A model generated the notes under the pieces. That model was not told the DNA's origin and did not search any database. It worked only from the letters and a program-made list of their open reading frames with translations. Positions 17,354 to 25,962 of a DNA stretch of 64,000 nucleotides are shown in pieces (positions within the stretch are counted from its first letter, which is position 1; each line of letters begins with the position of its first letter). This DNA is from Hymenobacter caeli (GTDB lineage Bacteria; Bacteroidota; Bacteroidia; Cytophagales; Hymenobacteraceae): contig NZ_JABSNP010000019.1 of NCBI RefSeq assembly GCF_013294115.1, positions 40,302-104,301 on the forward strand, written 5' to 3'. Made by a program: the position numbers and the translations under genes.

Positions 17354-18521
17354 GCGGAATGAATAACTGGTTGGTGCGGGCCAGCTTGCGCAGCAGCGGG
17401 CTGGCCCGGTAGCGGTCCTCGTGGTACTCGTCGTAGAGGGCGTCGAGCCAGGCCAGCACGCGGGGCGGGCCCAGGGCGTCGGCCCAGGCCAGCAGGCCGT
17501 GGGGGTAGTTCACACCCTGGGTCATGGCCAGTTCCAGGTCGGCCCGCGACGCCACGCCCAGGGCCAGGGCCTCGGCCGCCTCGTTGATGAGCATGGCCAG
17601 CACCCGGTACAGGATGAGGTGGCCCAGAGCCTCGTCCTGGCGGGGGGCGGGCACCTGGGCCCCCGCGGCGTAATTATAAAAGCCGCGCCCCGATTTCCGG
17701 CCCAGGTAGCCGGCTTCAAGTAGGCGCTTCTGGGCGATGGACGGCCGGTAGCGCGGGTCGAAATAGAAGCCGGCGAACACCGCTTCCGTGACGCGGTAGT
17801 TCACGTCGTGGCCGATGAAGTCCATCAGCGCGAAGGGGCCCATACGGAAGCCGCCGAGCTTGGTCAGGGCCCAGTCTATGGTGGGCGCGTCGGCCAGGCC
17901 TTCTTCCATAATGCGCAGCGCCTCGCCGTAGAAGGGCCGCGCCACGCGGTTCACGATGAAGCCGGGCGTGTCTTGCGCCACCACGGGCTGCTTGCCCCAG
18001 CGCGTCACCAGGGCCCGCAGCTCGTCGGCCAGGCCGGCCCGGGTTTGCACCGCCGGAATAATCTCGACCAGCCGCATGAGCGGCGCGGGGTTGAAGAAAT
18101 GGAGGCCGACGAAGCGCTCGGGCCGCTGGCACGCCGCCGCGATGGCCGCCAGCGAGAGCGACGACGTGTTGCTGGCCAGGATGCACTCGGGAGCCACCAC
18201 CGGCTCCACCTCGCGGAACAGCTGCTGCTTCACGGCCAGGTCTTCGGCCACGGCTTCGATGACCAGCTCGCAGTCGGCGAAGTCGGGCAGGTACGTGGTG
18301 GGGCCCAGGCGGGCGGCGGCCAGGCCGGCGGCGTCGGGCGTGAGCTGGCCTTTTTCCACCAGCCGGCGCAGGTTGGCTTCGATGCCGGCCACCGCTTTTT
18401 CGAGGGCCCCGGCGTGCTGGTCGAGCAGCCGGACGGGGTGGCCCGCCACGGCCAGTACCTGGGCAATGCCCGCGCCCATGGCCCCGCTGCCGATGATTCC
18501 GATGGTCATGTGGTCATTCAT
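17331..18521 (-). CDS. paaH: 3-hydroxyacyl-CoA dehydrogenase of phenylacetate degradation
   Basis: The protein has about 396 residues; ATG 18521 and ATG 18509 (MTIGIIGSGAMGAGIA) are both plausible starts. The N-terminal Rossmann domain begins IGIIGSGAMGAGIAQVLAV and carries the ILASNTSSLS and VGLHFFNPAPLMRLVEII motifs of the 3HCDH family, with the catalytic His in HFFNP. Two C-terminal 3HCDH helical domains follow (DTPGFIVNRVARPFYGEAL; VNYPHGLLAWAD). It oxidises 3-hydroxyadipyl-CoA to 3-oxoadipyl-CoA with NAD+. It is fifth in the paa operon. Confidence 0.9.
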   Translation of the reverse strand: MNDHMTIGIIGSGAMGAGIAQVLAVAGHPVRLLDQHAGALEKAVAGIEANLRRLVEKGQLTPDAAGLAAARLGPTTYLPDFADCELVIEAVAEDLAVKQQLFREVEPVVAPECILASNTSSLSLAAIAAACQRPERFVGLHFFNPAPLMRLVEIIPAVQTRAGLADELRALVTRWGKQPVVAQDTPGFIVNRVARPFYGEALRIMEEGLADAPTIDWALTKLGGFRMGPFALMDFIGHDVNYRVTEAVFAGFYFDPRYRPSIAQKRLLEAGYLGRKSGRGFYNYAAGAQVPAPRQDEALGHLILYRVLAMLINEAAEALALGVASRADLELAMTQGVNYPHGLLAWADALGPPRVLAWLDALYDEYHEDRYRASPLLRKLARTNQLFIPHERVAQA

Positions 18522-18632
18522 TATTGAGCAATTAGCAGGCAATAGTTAACAGGGCCCATTTTTTACAATTACTGGCGCTGGCGAAGGCGGCCCGGCAAGT
18601 TGTTAAATGTTACCTAATAAATACCAATTGAC

Positions 18633-19169
18633 TCAGTGGCACTTGAAATAATCGAACGGCTCGCGGCAGTCCTGGCACTGGTAGAGGGCCTTGCAGGCCG
18701 TGGAGCCGAACTGGTTGACAAGCTGCGTGTGGGCCGAGCCGCACAGCGGGCAGGCCACGGCCGTGGCTTTGCCGAACAAGTTGAGCACGTGGCCGGTCGC
18801 GGTGCCGTCCACGGGCGGGGCGATGCCGTAGGCGGTGAGCTTGGCGCGGCCGGCGGCGCTCATCCAGTCCGTCGTCCAGGCCGGGCTGAGCTGGTTGTGG
18901 ACGGTGAGCTGGGTGATGCCCTCGGCCAGCAGGCGCAGGCGGATGTCGGTGGCGATGGTGTTCATGGCCGGGCAGCCCGAGTAGGTGGGCGTGATGGTCA
19001 CCGTCACCTGTTCGCCCTCGACCTTCACCGTCCGCACAATGCCCAGGTCGAGGATGCTGAGCACGGGCACTTCGGGGTCCGTTACCTCCTCCAGCAGCTG
19101 CCATATTTTAGCTGTCAGCTCACAGCTGTTAGCTGTTAGCTCTTGGCTACTGGCTGTCGGATTGATCAT
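18633..19169 (-). CDS. paaD: 1,2-phenylacetyl-CoA epoxidase subunit PaaD
   Basis: The protein has 178 residues from ATG 19169. The core is a DUF59/MIP18 domain (ITDPEVPVLSILDLG-like text, TPTYSGCPAMNTI) followed by a C-terminal region with CPLCGS and CQDC Cys pairs typical of PaaD. PaaD is needed for activity of the PaaABCE epoxidase and is thought to help Fe-S or diiron assembly. Residues about 7-20 (SSQELTANSCELTAK) are written by the left arm of a dispersed AGCTAACAGCTA repeat, so the native N-terminus may have been replaced or extended by the repeat. A start inside the repeat is not available as ATG. Confidence 0.9.
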   Translation of the reverse strand: MINPTASSQELTANSCELTAKIWQLLEEVTDPEVPVLSILDLGIVRTVKVEGEQVTVTITPTYSGCPAMNTIATDIRLRLLAEGITQLTVHNQLSPAWTTDWMSAAGRAKLTAYGIAPPVDGTATGHVLNLFGKATAVACPLCGSAHTQLVNQFGSTACKALYQCQDCREPFDYFKCH

Positions 19170-19221
19170 GGTCGAAGCTTTGATAAAAAGCTAACAGCTA
19201 ATAGCTATGAGCTAACAGCTT
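19109..19221. repeat. AGCTAACAGCTA inverted repeat overlapping the 5' end of paaD
   Basis: The left part (19109-19150) is made of TAGCTGTCAGCT/CAGCTGTTAGCTG units and the right part (19188-19221) of their complements AGCTAACAGCTA and ATAGCTATGAGC. The left arm is translated as the start of PaaD, while the right arm fills the paaC-paaD gap. Other members are at 47051, 50115, 53361 and 56500. Confidence 0.75.
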
Positions 19222-19228
19222 AAAATAC

Positions 19229-20041
19229 TTACCACGTCAGGCCGGGGTAGGTACGCTGCATGTATTGCAGCTCGGCGAGCAGGTAGCCCAGGTGCTCGGA
19301 GTGCTGGCCGGCCTTGCCGCCTTTTTGGGCGAAGGGCGCGATTTGGGGCGCGGGCACGGTGGCTTCGGCCAGCACGCGGGCGGTGTGGGCGTCCATGGCC
19401 GGCTTCATGCCCCTGTAGTCGGGCACGAGGCCGAGGTCTTGCAGGGCGGCTTCGGTGGCGGTGGGCATGGTCAGCTCGGCGGCGTAGCGCCAGAGGGTAG
19501 CCAGGGCCTTGTCTAGCCGCTGGCGGCTTTCGGCGGTGCCGTCGCCGAGGCGAATTATCCACTCCGAACTCCACTTTAAATGGTAGGCCGCCTCCTTCAC
19601 CGACTTCTCGGCGATGGCGGCCAGGGGCGCGTCGGGGCTGGTTTTCAGCGCCAGTAGCAAGTGGTAGTGGAAGTTGTCGAACAGGAACTGGCGCACCACG
19701 GTGTGGGCGAAGTCGCCGTTGGGCTGCTCCACCAGTAAGGGGTTGCGGTAGGCGGTGGCGGGGCGCAGGTAGGCGAGGTCGTCCTCGGTGCGGCCCTGGC
19801 CCTCCAGCTCGGCGGCGTATTGGTAGAGGCTGCGGGTTTCGCCCAGCAGGTCTAAGGCGATGTTGGCCATCGCCAAGTCCTGCTCCAGCACGGGCCCGTG
19901 GCCGCACCACTCGCTTAGGCGGTGGCCCAGCACGAGGCTGGTATCGGCCAGTTGCAGCACGAACTCAAACAGCTGCTGCCGCACGGTGGGCGCGTGGGCA
20001 ATGGCGGCGGGAGCGGGTTGTAAATCAGCGGGGTGGTCCAT
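19229..20041 (-). CDS. paaC: 1,2-phenylacetyl-CoA epoxidase structural subunit PaaC
   Basis: The protein has 270 residues from ATG 20041; a TTG nine bases upstream is also possible. It is a ferritin-like all-helical protein (LADTSLVLGHRLSEWCGHGP, MANIALDLLGETRSLYQYAA, FLFDNFHYHLLLAL) that pairs with catalytic PaaA in the multicomponent epoxidase. Its diiron site is degenerate in the family. It follows paaB by 11 bases. Confidence 0.95.
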   Translation of the reverse strand: MDHPADLQPAPAAIAHAPTVRQQLFEFVLQLADTSLVLGHRLSEWCGHGPVLEQDLAMANIALDLLGETRSLYQYAAELEGQGRTEDDLAYLRPATAYRNPLLVEQPNGDFAHTVVRQFLFDNFHYHLLLALKTSPDAPLAAIAEKSVKEAAYHLKWSSEWIIRLGDGTAESRQRLDKALATLWRYAAELTMPTATEAALQDLGLVPDYRGMKPAMDAHTARVLAEATVPAPQIAPFAQKGGKAGQHSEHLGYLLAELQYMQRTYPGLTW

Positions 20042-20052
20042 AACCGTCAACT

Positions 20053-20340
20053 TTACATGTGTTTAATAGCGTCCGGCACGTCGTAAAACGTGGGGTGCCG
20101 GTATACTTTGTCGGCCGCCGGGTCGAAGAATTCGGCCGCCTCGTCGGGGTTGGAGGCGTGGATATGCGTCGACTCGACCACCCAGATGCTCACGCCCTCC
20201 AGGCGGCGCGTGTACACGTCGCGGGCGTTTTGCACGGCCATCGTGGCGTCGGCGGCGTGCAGGCTGCCCACGTGCTTGTGGTCGAGCCCTTGCTTGCTGC
20301 GGATGAAAACCTCCCACAGGGGCCATTCGGATGAGGACAT
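20053..20340 (-). CDS. paaB: 1,2-phenylacetyl-CoA epoxidase subunit PaaB
   Basis: The product has 95 residues, the normal size. WPLWEVFIRSKQGLDHKHVG, HAADATMAVQNARDVYTRR and SIWVVESTHI are hallmark PaaB segments. PaaB bridges PaaAC heterodimers in the epoxidase complex. It lies 156 bases downstream of paaA, with an inverted-repeat element in the gap. Confidence 0.95.
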   Translation of the reverse strand: MSSSEWPLWEVFIRSKQGLDHKHVGSLHAADATMAVQNARDVYTRRLEGVSIWVVESTHIHASNPDEAAEFFDPAADKVYRHPTFYDVPDAIKHM

Positions 20341-20363
20341 AATGCTTTGTTATTGGGGCCCCA

Positions 20364-20466
20364 GGCCGTCATGCCGAGCGCAGCCGAGGCATCTCGCGTG
20401 CAGCAGTAAACCAATCGATTGAGTTAGTTCAGCAGGCGAGATGCCTCGGCTACGCTCGGCATGACG
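20364..20466. repeat. GGCCGTCATGCCGAGC inverted-repeat element, copy 3
   Basis: The element begins GGCCGTCATGCCGAGCGCAG and ends with the complementary CTCGGCATGACG; inner arms CGAGGCATCTCGC / GCGAGATGCCTCG also pair. It separates paaA from paaB within the operon and could stabilise or process the paaA part of the message. Confidence 0.85.
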
Positions 20467-20496
20467 TTCTTTTTTCTATTCTACAAACTTAAAAAC

Positions 20497-21453
20497 CTAT
20501 GCCGCCACGGCCTCCCGCGCGGCACGTTTGGCGGCGTGGGCCAGGGCCGCTTCGCGCACCCAGGCGCCTTCCTCGTGGGCTTGCACGCGGGCCTGGAGGC
20601 GGTCGTGGTTGCAGAGGCCGTTGCCCTTCACCACGCTCCAGAACTCGTTCCAATCGACTTCGCCGAAGTCGTAGGCTTGGCGGGCCTCGTTCCAGCGCAC
20701 GTTGGAGTCGGGCACGGTCAGGCCCAGGAATTCGGCCTGGGGCACCATCATGTCCACGAATTTCTGGCGCAGCTCGTCGTTGGTGAAGCGCTTGATGCGC
20801 CACTTCATGCTCTGCTCCGTGTTGGGCGATTCCGAATCCTTCGGGCCGAACATCATCAGCGTGGGCCACCACCAGCGGTTGAGGGCCTCCTGGGCCATTT
20901 CCTTTTGGGCGGGAGCCCCGGCGCACAGCGTCTGCATAATCTCGAAGCCCTGGCGCTGGTGGAAGCTCTCTTCCTTGCACACGCGCACCATGGCCCGGGC
21001 GTAGGGCCCGTAGCTGGTGCGGCACAGCGGCACCTGGTTGAGGATGGCGGCGCCGTCCACGAGCCAGCCCACGCAGCCCATGTCGGCCCAGCTCAGGGTG
21101 GGGTAGTTGAAGATGCTGCTGTACTTGGCCTTGCCGCTGTGCAGGTCGGCCAGCATCTGGTCGCGGCTCGCGCCCAGGGTTTCGGCGGCGCTGTAGAGGT
21201 AGAGGCCGTGGCCGGCCTCGTCCTGCACCTTGGCCAGCAAAATGGCCTTGCGCTTGAGGCTGGGGGCACGGGTTATCCAGTTGCCTTCGGGCAGCATGCC
21301 CACAATTTCGGAGTGCGCGTGCTGCGAAATCTGCCGGATCAGGGTTTTGCGGTAGGCGTCGGGCATCCAGTCCTTGGGCTCGATGCGCACGTCGGCGTCG
21401 ATGCGGGCCTGGAACTGGTCGTCGCGGGAGAGGTCTTGGGCGGGCGTTTCCAT
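20497..21453 (-). CDS. paaA: 1,2-phenylacetyl-CoA epoxidase catalytic subunit PaaA
   Basis: The product has 318 residues and is first in the operon. It is the diiron oxygenase that epoxidises the ring of phenylacetyl-CoA. Ferritin-like iron-binding motifs are DEAGHGLYLYSAAETLG (ExxH) and CKEESFHQRQGFEIMQ (ExxH). FGPKDSESPNTEQSMKWRIK and ETPDSNVRWNE-like text (TVPDSNVRWNEARQAYDFG) match the family. A CTAAC-N4-GTTAG palindrome lies 16 bases upstream of the ATG. Confidence 0.97.
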   Translation of the reverse strand: METPAQDLSRDDQFQARIDADVRIEPKDWMPDAYRKTLIRQISQHAHSEIVGMLPEGNWITRAPSLKRKAILLAKVQDEAGHGLYLYSAAETLGASRDQMLADLHSGKAKYSSIFNYPTLSWADMGCVGWLVDGAAILNQVPLCRTSYGPYARAMVRVCKEESFHQRQGFEIMQTLCAGAPAQKEMAQEALNRWWWPTLMMFGPKDSESPNTEQSMKWRIKRFTNDELRQKFVDMMVPQAEFLGLTVPDSNVRWNEARQAYDFGEVDWNEFWSVVKGNGLCNHDRLQARVQAHEEGAWVREAALAHAAKRAAREAVAA

Positions 21454-21469
21454 GGACTAATAACGTGGG

Positions 21470-21483
21470 CTAACAAGCGTTAG
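21470..21483. promoter_or_regulatory. palindrome CTAAC-N4-GTTAG, probable TetR operator before paaA
   Basis: CTAACAAGCGTTAG is a perfect 5+5 bp inverted repeat 16 bases upstream of the paaA ATG, where a bound repressor would block transcription. A close relative, CTAACTAATGTTCG, precedes paaK. The TetR gene beside paaK is the candidate regulator; binding is inferred. Confidence 0.45.
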
Positions 21484-21583
21484 TTTGTAAAAGTAGCGAA
21501 AAAATCTTGGGGCCCCGGCGGCGGCCGTAACTTGGGCCGCGGCCGCCACGCGGCCCAGTACCATTTTTTCCTCATTCCGCCCA

Positions 21584-22573
21584 ATGCTGCACAAGCTACT
21601 CCTTTTCGCGCTGGCCCTGCTGGCGCTGCCCGCCGCTGCCCAGGTTTATTCCACCACCGACCCGCTGGCCCACACTTTCAGCATCGTGGCCCGCGACGCC
21701 AAGACCGGCGAGATGGCCGTGGCCGTGCAAAGCCACTGGTTTTCGGTGGGCACCAGCGTGAGCTGGGGCGAGGCCGGCGTGGGCGTGGTGGCCACCCAAT
21801 CGTTCACCAACAAGTCGTTCGGCCTGCGCGGCCTGGCCCTGCTGAAAAGCGGCAAAACCGCCCAGCAGGCGCTCGACGAGCTGCTGGCCGCCGACGAGGG
21901 CCGCGACGTGCGCCAGGTGGCCATCCTCGACAACCAGGGCCGGGTGGCGACGCACACCGGCAAGAAGTGCGTCGACATGGCCGGCCACCAGCAGGGCGCG
22001 CAGTTCTCGGTGCAGGCCAACATGATGCTGAACAACACGGTGTGGGGCGCGATGGCCAAGGCCTACGAAGCCAGCGCCGCCCTGCCGCTGGCCGAGCGGG
22101 CCCTGGCGGCCCTCGACGCGGCCCAGGCCGCGGGCGGCGACATCCGCGGCCGGCAGTCGGCGGCCCTGCTGGTGGTGCGCGGCACGGCCACCGAGGGCCC
22201 CTGGGCCGACCGCCTCGTGGACCTGCGCGTGGAGGACGCCGACAAGCCCCTTGTGGAGCTGCGCCGCCTGCTGAAGCTCACCCGCGCCTACGACCACATG
22301 AACGCCGGCGACCTGGCCGTGGAGAAAAACGACATGCCCGCCGCCATCCAGGAGTACCAGGCGGCCGAAAAAATGTTCCCCCAGAACCTGGAAATGAAGT
22401 ACTGGCACGCCATCACGCTGGCCAACAAGCAGCAAGTGCCCGCCGCCCTGGCCCTGCTCAAGCCCATTTTCCAGCAGGAACCCAATTGGCGCATCCTCAC
22501 CGAGCGCCTGCCTAAAGTGGGCCTGCTTACGGTGTCGGACGCGGAGCTAAAGCAGATTCTGGCGCTGAAGTAG
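21584..22573 (+). CDS. secreted DUF1028 (Ntn-hydrolase-like) protein
   Basis: The protein has 329 residues from ATG 21584 with a signal peptide ending near AAAQ (residue 18). The mature N-terminal half has the DUF1028 signature: HTFSIVARDAKTGEMAVAVQ, GVVATQSFTNKSFG, QANMMLNN. The family has been placed with Ntn hydrolases, but its substrate is unknown. Residues about 220-329 form a helical, TPR-like tail (AIQEYQAAEKMFPQNLEMKY). It is divergent from paaA, with the paaA operator in the shared 130-base gap, but nothing else links it to phenylacetate. Confidence 0.85.
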   Translation: MLHKLLLFALALLALPAAAQVYSTTDPLAHTFSIVARDAKTGEMAVAVQSHWFSVGTSVSWGEAGVGVVATQSFTNKSFGLRGLALLKSGKTAQQALDELLAADEGRDVRQVAILDNQGRVATHTGKKCVDMAGHQQGAQFSVQANMMLNNTVWGAMAKAYEASAALPLAERALAALDAAQAAGGDIRGRQSAALLVVRGTATEGPWADRLVDLRVEDADKPLVELRRLLKLTRAYDHMNAGDLAVEKNDMPAAIQEYQAAEKMFPQNLEMKYWHAITLANKQQVPAALALLKPIFQQEPNWRILTERLPKVGLLTVSDAELKQILALK

Positions 22574-22704
22574 GGGCCCCGGTGCGCCGGCCGCCCGCGC
22601 CCGGTTTTTTGCCGCCCGGGGAACCGGTACGGCCGGGCTTGCCGTATGTGGGCCGCGCTGGCCGGTTGGCTAGCGGCTGTCATTTCCCCTGCTTTGCCTG
22701 CGCC

Positions 22705-23358
22705 ATGCTCAACGAAAAACGCCCGCCCGGCCCGTGGTGGCGGCTGCTGCCGGCGGGCGGCATGGGCCTGTTCGCGGTGCTGTACGGCGTGGCCGCTGCC
22801 CTGTACCCGGGCGGCTCGCCGGCCGACAAAACCGCGCCCGGCTTCAGCTGGCTGCACAACTACTGGTGCAACCTGCTGACGGCGGTGGCCATCAACGGGC
22901 AGCCCAACCCCGCGCAGCCCGTGGCCCTGCTGGCGATGGGCGTGCTCTGCCTGTCGCTCATGCTGTTTTGGTATTGCCTGCCGCCGCTCTTCCAGTTTGG
23001 GGCCCGCGTCGCGGGCCTCGTGCGGTCGGCGGGCATTCTCTCGATGGTGGCCGCGGGCTTTCTCTCCGGCGAGCAGCACGACTTGATGATAACTATCGCC
23101 TGCCTGCTCGGGGTGGTGGCGCTCGGGGCCGCCTTCGCGGGCCTGTACCGAACCCGGCGGCTCGGCCTGCTGGGGCTCGGGGCCCTGTGCCTGCTGCTGC
23201 TGGGCGTCAACAACTACGTGTACTACAGCCAGCACTTCATCGAGGCCCTGCCCGTCGTCCAGAAAATCACGTTCGTGCTGTTCCTGCTGTGGTTTTCGCT
23301 GCTCAGCGGGGCGGTGTACAAGCAGGGCAGCTTGCGGGCGACGTACGCCCGGCAATGA
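22705..23358 (+). CDS. small multi-pass membrane protein, DUF998-like
   Basis: The product has 217 residues from ATG 22705. About six hydrophobic segments are visible, starting LLPAGGMGLFAVLYGVAAAL and ending ITFVLFLLWFSLLSGAVY. FSWLHNYWCNLL after the first helix and GEQHDLMITIA in the middle resemble DUF998-type membrane proteins, but the match is weak. No catalytic motif is seen. It follows the DUF1028 gene by 131 bases and is convergent with the transporter gene downstream. Confidence 0.7.
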   Translation: MLNEKRPPGPWWRLLPAGGMGLFAVLYGVAAALYPGGSPADKTAPGFSWLHNYWCNLLTAVAINGQPNPAQPVALLAMGVLCLSLMLFWYCLPPLFQFGARVAGLVRSAGILSMVAAGFLSGEQHDLMITIACLLGVVALGAAFAGLYRTRRLGLLGLGALCLLLLGVNNYVYYSQHFIEALPVVQKITFVLFLLWFSLLSGAVYKQGSLRATYARQ

Positions 23359-23389
23359 GTGACCCCGGTTGTGCCAACCGGGGCCCCGG

Positions 23390-24457
23390 CTACACCTGCA
23401 CTGCGTCGTCGCCCAGCACGTCCTGCACGTAGAGCATTTTCACCAGCACCACGGCCATGGCGATGATGGGCGTGGCCAGCGTGAGGCCCAGCAGGCCCGT
23501 GAACGCGCCGATGACGAGCTGCCCCACCAGCACGAGGGCCGGCGGCAGCGCGATGAGCCGCTGCTGCACCACCGGCGACACGGCCGCGCTCTCCAGCGTT
23601 TGGGTGCCCAGGTACAGCAGCAGCACGTACAGGGCCATGTGGGGCCCCCCGTTGAGGAAGGCCAGCAGCAGGGCCGGTACCATCGACACCACCGGGCCGA
23701 TGTTGGGGATGAACGTGACCAGGCCGGCGAACAGGCCCAGCACCGCCGCCATCGGCATGCCCAGCAGCCCCAGGCCCACCACCGTGAGCACCCCCACCAC
23801 GGCCATCGACACCAGCCGGCCCACCACCCATTTCACCAGCGTGTCGCTGATTTTGTCGAGTACTTCGTGGGCGCGGGCCCGGTGGCTTTGGGGCACCAGC
23901 AGCACCAGGCCGCTGCGGTAGAGCTTGGGCTGCACGGCCAGGAACACGGCCAGAAAGAGGATGACGTAGCCGTCGGCCAGGACGCTGAGCGTGGTGGAAA
24001 ACACGCCCGTGGCGCGGCCCAGCCACTCCGAGGAGCCGCCCATCAGCCGGCGGTAGTCGAGGTTTTCGCCGGCCAGCCACTGGCCCCAGCGGGTGCCGCC
24101 CACGCGGGCCTGCACGTCGCGCACGGCCTGGGGCAGCTCCTGCTGCAAGCCGCTGAGCTGCTCGCTCAGGCGGGTAGAAAACAGGTAGCCCATGCCCCCC
24201 AGGGCCCCCACCACCAGCAGCGCCACGAGCAGCAGCGCCAGGCCCTCGGGCAGCCGCGTGCGGCGGTGCACCCACGCGGCCCCCGCCCGCAGCGGCAGCG
24301 CGATGAGCAGCGCCGCCAGCAGCCGCAAGAACACGCTGAAGGCCGTGCCCAGCAGTCCCAGCACGAACAAAACGGCCAGCACGATGCCCACGGCAATGCC
24401 CACGCGCCGCACGTAAACACTCGTCGAGGCAGAAGTTGAAGCAGTAGGCTGGTCCAT
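23390..24457 (-). CDS. AI-2E family transporter
   Basis: The protein has 355 residues from ATG 24457; the open frame upstream lacks family similarity. About eight membrane segments are present, with the family-typical middle and end: LVKWVVGRLVSMAVVGVLTV, GLVTFIPNIGPVVSMVPALL, LVGQLVIGAFTGLLGLTLAT. Despite the name, most members of this family export or import ions or small molecules rather than autoinducer 2. A promoter-facing gap separates it from the divergent hydrolase gene. Confidence 0.88.
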   Translation of the reverse strand: MDQPTASTSASTSVYVRRVGIAVGIVLAVLFVLGLLGTAFSVFLRLLAALLIALPLRAGAAWVHRRTRLPEGLALLLVALLVVGALGGMGYLFSTRLSEQLSGLQQELPQAVRDVQARVGGTRWGQWLAGENLDYRRLMGGSSEWLGRATGVFSTTLSVLADGYVILFLAVFLAVQPKLYRSGLVLLVPQSHRARAHEVLDKISDTLVKWVVGRLVSMAVVGVLTVVGLGLLGMPMAAVLGLFAGLVTFIPNIGPVVSMVPALLLAFLNGGPHMALYVLLLYLGTQTLESAAVSPVVQQRLIALPPALVLVGQLVIGAFTGLLGLTLATPIIAMAVVLVKMLYVQDVLGDDAVQV

Positions 24458-24654
24458 CAAAGCGGAGAATAAAACGGGCGTGGGGCCTCCGGCAAAGGCA
24501 CCGGGCCGGCTACCTTTACGAGCAACCGCGCCAACGCGTCGAAAACTACGCGCCGCTGCTGCCTTTGCCCTGGTTTTGGGCCGCGCAGCGGCGGCAAAAG
24601 CGCCGGGTAAAGACAAGCCGCCCGGCCCCCGTTCGCAACCAACTAATCCGCCCT

Positions 24655-25755
24655 ATGCGCCCACTGCTTACCCTCTGCCTGCTGCTCGGTTTCACCATCG
24701 CCCGGGCCCAGGCCCCGGCCAAGCCCGCCGACCGGGTGCCGCACCACTTTTTCACGCTGACGAATTTCCGCACCGAGGGCGGGGCGGTGCTGCCCCAGGC
24801 CCGCGTGGGCTACGGCACCTACGGCCACCTCAACGCCCGGCGCGACAACGCCATCCTGCTGCCCTCGCACTACCTGGCCGACCACCACGGCTACGAATGG
24901 CTCATCGGCCTCGGCAAGTGCCTGGACACCACCAAGCTGTTTCTGGTCACGACCGAGCTGTTCGGCAACGGCAAGTCGTCGTCGCCCAGCAACACGCCCG
25001 AGCCGTTCCACGGGCCCCGCTTCCCCGTCATGACCATCCGCGACAACGTGGCGGCCGTGCACGAGCTGCTGACCAAGGAGCTGCGGATAACCCACCTGCG
25101 CGCCATTATTGGCTTTTCGATGGGGGCCCAGCAGGCGTTTCAGTGGGCCGTGAGCTACCCCACGTTTGCCGACCGCCTGGTGGCCACCTCGGGCACGGCC
25201 AAAAACTACCCGCACGGCGTGGTGCGCCTCGAAGGCCAGATTGCCGCCCTCACCGCCGACGCTGCTTTCAACAACGGCGACTACACCGCGCCGCCCAAAA
25301 AGGGCCTTGAAGCCTTCGGCACGGTGTGGACGGGCTGGCTGTTTTCGCAGGAGTGGTGGCGCAAGGAGCTGTGGCGCACGTATTCGCCGCCCGGCACCAC
25401 CTTCGCCCAGGTGCTCAGCGGCTTCCGCACCGACTTCATCCCCGGGGCCGACGCCAACGACCTCATCCTGCAAATGCGCACCTGGGAAACCCACGACGTG
25501 GGCACCACCCCCGGCTTCGGTGGCGACGTGGAAAAGGCCCTGCGCAGCATCAAAGCGCCCATTTTGTACATGCCCTCGGAAACGGATTTGTACTTTCCCG
25601 TGGGCGACGCCCGCTACGAGGCCGCCTTCATTCCCGGCGTCACGCTGCGGCCCATTCCCTCGCTGTGGGGCCACACCGCCGGGGCTGCCAGCAACCCCGC
25701 CGACGCCAAGTTCCTCAACGATAACATCGGCCAGTTCCTGGCCGGCAAGCAGTAA
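24655..25755 (+). CDS. secreted alpha/beta hydrolase, homoserine O-acetyltransferase-like fold
   Basis: The protein has 366 residues from ATG 24655, chosen because it begins a signal peptide (LLTLCLLLGFTIARAQA). The fold is that of the MetX-like branch of alpha/beta hydrolases: nucleophile elbow GFSMGAQQAF (Ser about 155), Asp in MPSETDLYFPV and His in SLWGHTAGA (about 338). Cytoplasmic MetX makes O-acetylhomoserine, but a secreted copy is unlikely to do so and is better viewed as an esterase or hydrolase. A TACCTTTA box near 24511 could be the promoter. The substrate is unknown. Confidence 0.85.
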   Translation: MRPLLTLCLLLGFTIARAQAPAKPADRVPHHFFTLTNFRTEGGAVLPQARVGYGTYGHLNARRDNAILLPSHYLADHHGYEWLIGLGKCLDTTKLFLVTTELFGNGKSSSPSNTPEPFHGPRFPVMTIRDNVAAVHELLTKELRITHLRAIIGFSMGAQQAFQWAVSYPTFADRLVATSGTAKNYPHGVVRLEGQIAALTADAAFNNGDYTAPPKKGLEAFGTVWTGWLFSQEWWRKELWRTYSPPGTTFAQVLSGFRTDFIPGADANDLILQMRTWETHDVGTTPGFGGDVEKALRSIKAPILYMPSETDLYFPVGDARYEAAFIPGVTLRPIPSLWGHTAGAASNPADAKFLNDNIGQFLAGKQ

Positions 25756-25844
25756 GGTGTAGGGCCCAGGGCCCTGCCTGGCCCTGTGGCCGGACGCCCT
25801 GCCAGTGCGGCGGGGGCCTTTAGCGCAGTGCTCGGATTCGTGCA

Positions 25845-25945
25845 TGGCTACGAATCGGTAGCGCGAACTTTGTAGTTCGCGGCTTTCGCTTCGTGCTGCC
25901 GATTACCGGGCAGCGGCGCGAACTACCAAGTTCGCGCTGCGGTAC
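25845..25945. repeat. TAGCGCGAACTTTGTAGTTCGCG repeat, copy 1
   Basis: The left part contains GCGCGAACTTTGTAGTTCGC and the right part GCGCGAACTACCAAGTTCGC, each a hairpin on its own, with GGTAG/CTGCC pieces that also pair across. A related element is at 28779-28886. It fills most of the gap between the hydrolase and antiporter genes, which are convergent. Confidence 0.7.
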
Positions 25946-25962
25946 CCTGGCCGGTAAACCAC

